Assembly (NCBI GenBank): GCA_027186245.1 | Contig: CP114481.1 | Span: 20,987,501-21,051,500, forward strand | Direction: 5' to 3' | DNA: 64,000 bases | Source: Coriaria nepalensis | Taxonomy: Eukaryota; Streptophyta; Magnoliopsida; Cucurbitales; Coriariaceae | In this document: piece by piece, positions 61,690 through 64,000 of the stretch | How the letters are laid out: every line of letters starts with the position of its first letter | Numbering within the stretch: position 1 is the first letter of the stretch | Translations under genes and position numbers: made by a program | Notes under the pieces: generated by a model | What the model saw: only the letters and a program-made list of their open reading frames with translations | The model's database searches: none | Told to the model about the DNA's origin: nothing

Positions 61690-63364
61690 ATTAATCTTAG
61701 AGTCATCATCTCAATGACTCTATGAAAGTCACTTATTCATTTGAAAGCAATAAAAATGAATTCTATTTTCGAACTTCGAACCTGTTTTTGGTACATAACT
61801 TGCTAATGATCATTTAAGGGCAAGTATGCGTTTATTTTATTTGAGATTCATTTCAATGAGTTGTTTAAAGTCACTAATTTATTTAAAAACAATTCAAATG
61901 AATTCTATTTTTACACCTCAAACAATACTTTCGCGCATAACTTGCTGATGATCTTTTTAAGACAAGTATGCGATTCTTTTATCTTATATTCATTTCAATG
62001 AGACTTGTCAGGACAATAAATCATTTGGAAGCCATTGGAGTGAATACTATTTTCGCACTTCAAACACAAATATCGCGCATAGCTTGCATACGAATTTTTG
62101 AAGGCAAGTATGAATTTTTTTAATCTTAGAGTCATCATCTCAATGACTCTATGAAAGTCACTTATTCATTTGAAAGCAATTAAAATGAATTCTATTTTCG
62201 CACTCCGAACCCGACATTCGTACATAACTTGCTAATGATCATTTAAGGGCAAGTATGCGTTTGTTTTATTCGAGATTCATGTCAATGCGTCTTTTCAAGT
62301 CACTAATTTATTTGAAAACAATTCAAATGAATTCTATTTTTACACTTCAAACACTACTTTCCCGCGTCACTTGCTAATGATCTTTTTAAGACAAGTATGC
62401 ATTTGTTTTATCCGATATTCATTTCAATGAGACTTGTCAAGACACTAAATCTTTTGGAAGCCATCGGAGCAAATACTATTTTCGCATTTGAAACACGAAT
62501 ATCGCACATAGCTTGCATATGAATATTTGAAGGCAAGTATGAATTTGACTAATCTTAGAGTCATCATCTCAATGACTCTATCAAAGTCACTTATTCATTT
62601 ATAAGCAATTAAAATGAATTCTATTTTCGAACTTCGAACCCGACTTTCGTACATAACTTGCTAATGATTATTTAAGGGCAAGTATGCATTTTGTTTTATT
62701 TGAGATTCATGTCAATGAGTCTTTTCAAGTCACTAATTCATTTGCAAGCAGTTCGAACGAATTCTATTTTTGCACTTCAAACACCACTTTTGTGCATAAC
62801 TTGCTCATGATCTTTTTAAGACAAGTATGCATTTTATGTATCTTATATTCATGTCATAGAGTCTTTTCAAGAAAATAAATCATTTGGAAGCCATTGGAGC
62901 GAACACTATTTTCGCATTTCAAACATGACTTTCGCGCATAGCTTGCATATTATTTTTTGATGGCAAGTATGAATTTGTTTTATTTTAGGGTCATTATCTC
63001 TATGACTTTTTGAAAGTCTCTACTTCATTTGAAATCAAATGAAATGAATTCTATTTTCCGCTTGGAACCAGACTTTCATACAAGACTTGCTAATGATCAT
63101 TTAAGGGCAGGTACACATTTGTTTTATTTGAGATTTATGTCAATGAGTCTTTTAAAGTCACTAATTCATTTGAAAGCAATTCAAACGAATTCAAATTTTG
63201 CACTTCAAACACTACTTTCCCGCATCACTTGCTAATCATCTTTTTAAGACAAGTATGTAATTGTTTTTTCTTATATTCATTTCAATCAATCTTGTCAAGA
63301 CAATAAATCATTTGGAAGCCATTGGAGCGAATACTATTTTCGCATTTAAAACACGACTATCGCG

Positions 63365-63493
63365 CATAGCTTGCATATGATTTTTTGAAGGCAAGTATGA
63401 ATTTGTTTAATCTTAGAGTCATCATCTCAATGACTAATTTTTGATAGCAATTCGAATGAATTCAATTTTTGCACTTCAAACACCACTTTTGAG
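63365..63493 (+). repeat. 129-bp A/B chimeric monomer, copy 3
   Basis: This has the same TGACTAATTTTTGA junction as copies 1 and 2. It lies within the right copy of the roughly 940-bp duplication, so it derives from the same event as copy 2. Confidence 0.84.
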
Positions 63494-64000
63494 CATCACT
63501 TGCTCATGATCTTTTGAAGACAAGTATGCATTTGATTTATCTTATATTCATGTCAAAGTGTCTTTTCAAGACAATAAATCATTTGGAAGCCATTGGAGCG
63601 AATATTATTTTCGCATTTTAAACACGACTTTCGCGCATAGCTTGCGTATGATTTTTTGAAGGCAAGCAGGAATTTGTTTTATCTTAGAGTCATCATCTCA
63701 ACGACTCTTTGAAAGTCACTAATTCATTTGAAAGCAATTAAAATGAATTCTTATTTCGCACTTCGAACCTGACTTTCATACATAACTTGCTAACGATTAT
63801 TTAAGGGCAAGTATGCATTTGTTTTATTTGAGATTCATGTCAATGAGTCTTTTCAAGTCACTAATTCATTTGCAAGCAGTTCGAACGAATTCTATTTTTG
63901 CACTTCAAACACCACTTTTGAGCATCACTTGCTCATGATCTTTTTAAGACAAGTATGCATTTGATTTATCTTATATTCATGTCAAAGTGTCTTTTCAAGA

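Larger units (their letters stand above)
56101..64000 (+). repeat. Family 2 mosaic tail with several dispersed duplications
   Basis: Monomers typical of the blocks at 12-32 kb and at 32-41 kb are mixed over short distances. Three internal or long-range duplications lie here: 56,341-56,936 with 58,761-59,356, about 57,820-58,760 with 62,668-63,609, and 61,301-61,689 with 28,686-29,074. A relative of the 1,256-bp HOR lies at about 59,805-59,970. The array runs off the right edge in mid-monomer. No gene is seen. Confidence 0.87.

Noticed and set aside
11469..63235. About 40 open frames of 60-100 codons, many starting MHFKHYF or MHLFYL and nearly identical to each other
   Set aside because: They recur with the satellite period, because three monomers of 143 bp make 429 bp, which keeps the frame. 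They have no domain, no extended coding length and no conserved start context. They reflect repeat composition, so none is annotated as a gene.
1..64000. CRISPR array
   Set aside because: Units of about 143 bp lie directly head to tail and vary along their whole length. There is no short fixed repeat separated by unique spacers, and no cas genes are present.

Overview
The whole 64 kb window is one uninterrupted array of AT-rich tandem satellite DNA. I see no gene, RNA gene, transposon or unique sequence. All repeat units point the same way and are about 143 bp long, so there are roughly 450 monomers. The array is typical of a eukaryotic centromere or pericentromere: near-nucleosome-length monomers, nested higher-order repeats (HORs), and local blocks of almost identical copies. 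The sequence does not fix the taxon. Plants and some insects carry AT-rich satellites of this size with EcoRI sites, and I do not recognise this family.

Layout. (1) Positions 1 to about 8,304 hold family 1, built on a 421-bp trimer (143+136+142 bp). The trimer is amplified first as 842-bp hexamers, three near-identical copies at 1-2526 and three of a second type at 2527-5052, and then as 421-bp trimers to about 6,314. More diverged trimers follow. (2) At 8,305-8,313 family 1 joins family 2 inside a monomer, in a short stretch common to both. (3) From there to 64,000 is family 2, built on a trimer of about 429-430 bp with monomer types A (box CATAGCTTGC), B (CATAACTTGC) and C (CATCACYTRC or similar).

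Family 2 is a patchwork. It contains CACC-type C monomers (8.3-11.9 kb); mixed trimers (11.9-17.4 kb); a 2,149-bp 15-mer HOR in two copies (17,443-21,781); a 1,256-bp 9-mer HOR in four copies (21,566-26,624); mixed trimers (26.6-32.4 kb); an 859-bp hexamer (32.4-34.9 kb) and related monomers to 36.9 kb; an interleaved zone (36.9-42.9 kb); a CACC-type zone with kilobase-scale duplications (42.9-54.9 kb); an 857-bp hexamer pair (54.7-56.1 kb); and a mosaic tail (56.1-64 kb).

The array reads as a record of unequal exchange. Chimeric monomers (B/C, A/C, A/B) share breakpoints in conserved boxes, and their distribution links blocks up to tens of kilobases apart. Each monomer type also carries a dyad symmetry that could form a hairpin or cruciform. 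The short open frames (60-100 codons) are by-products of the repeat and are not annotated as genes.
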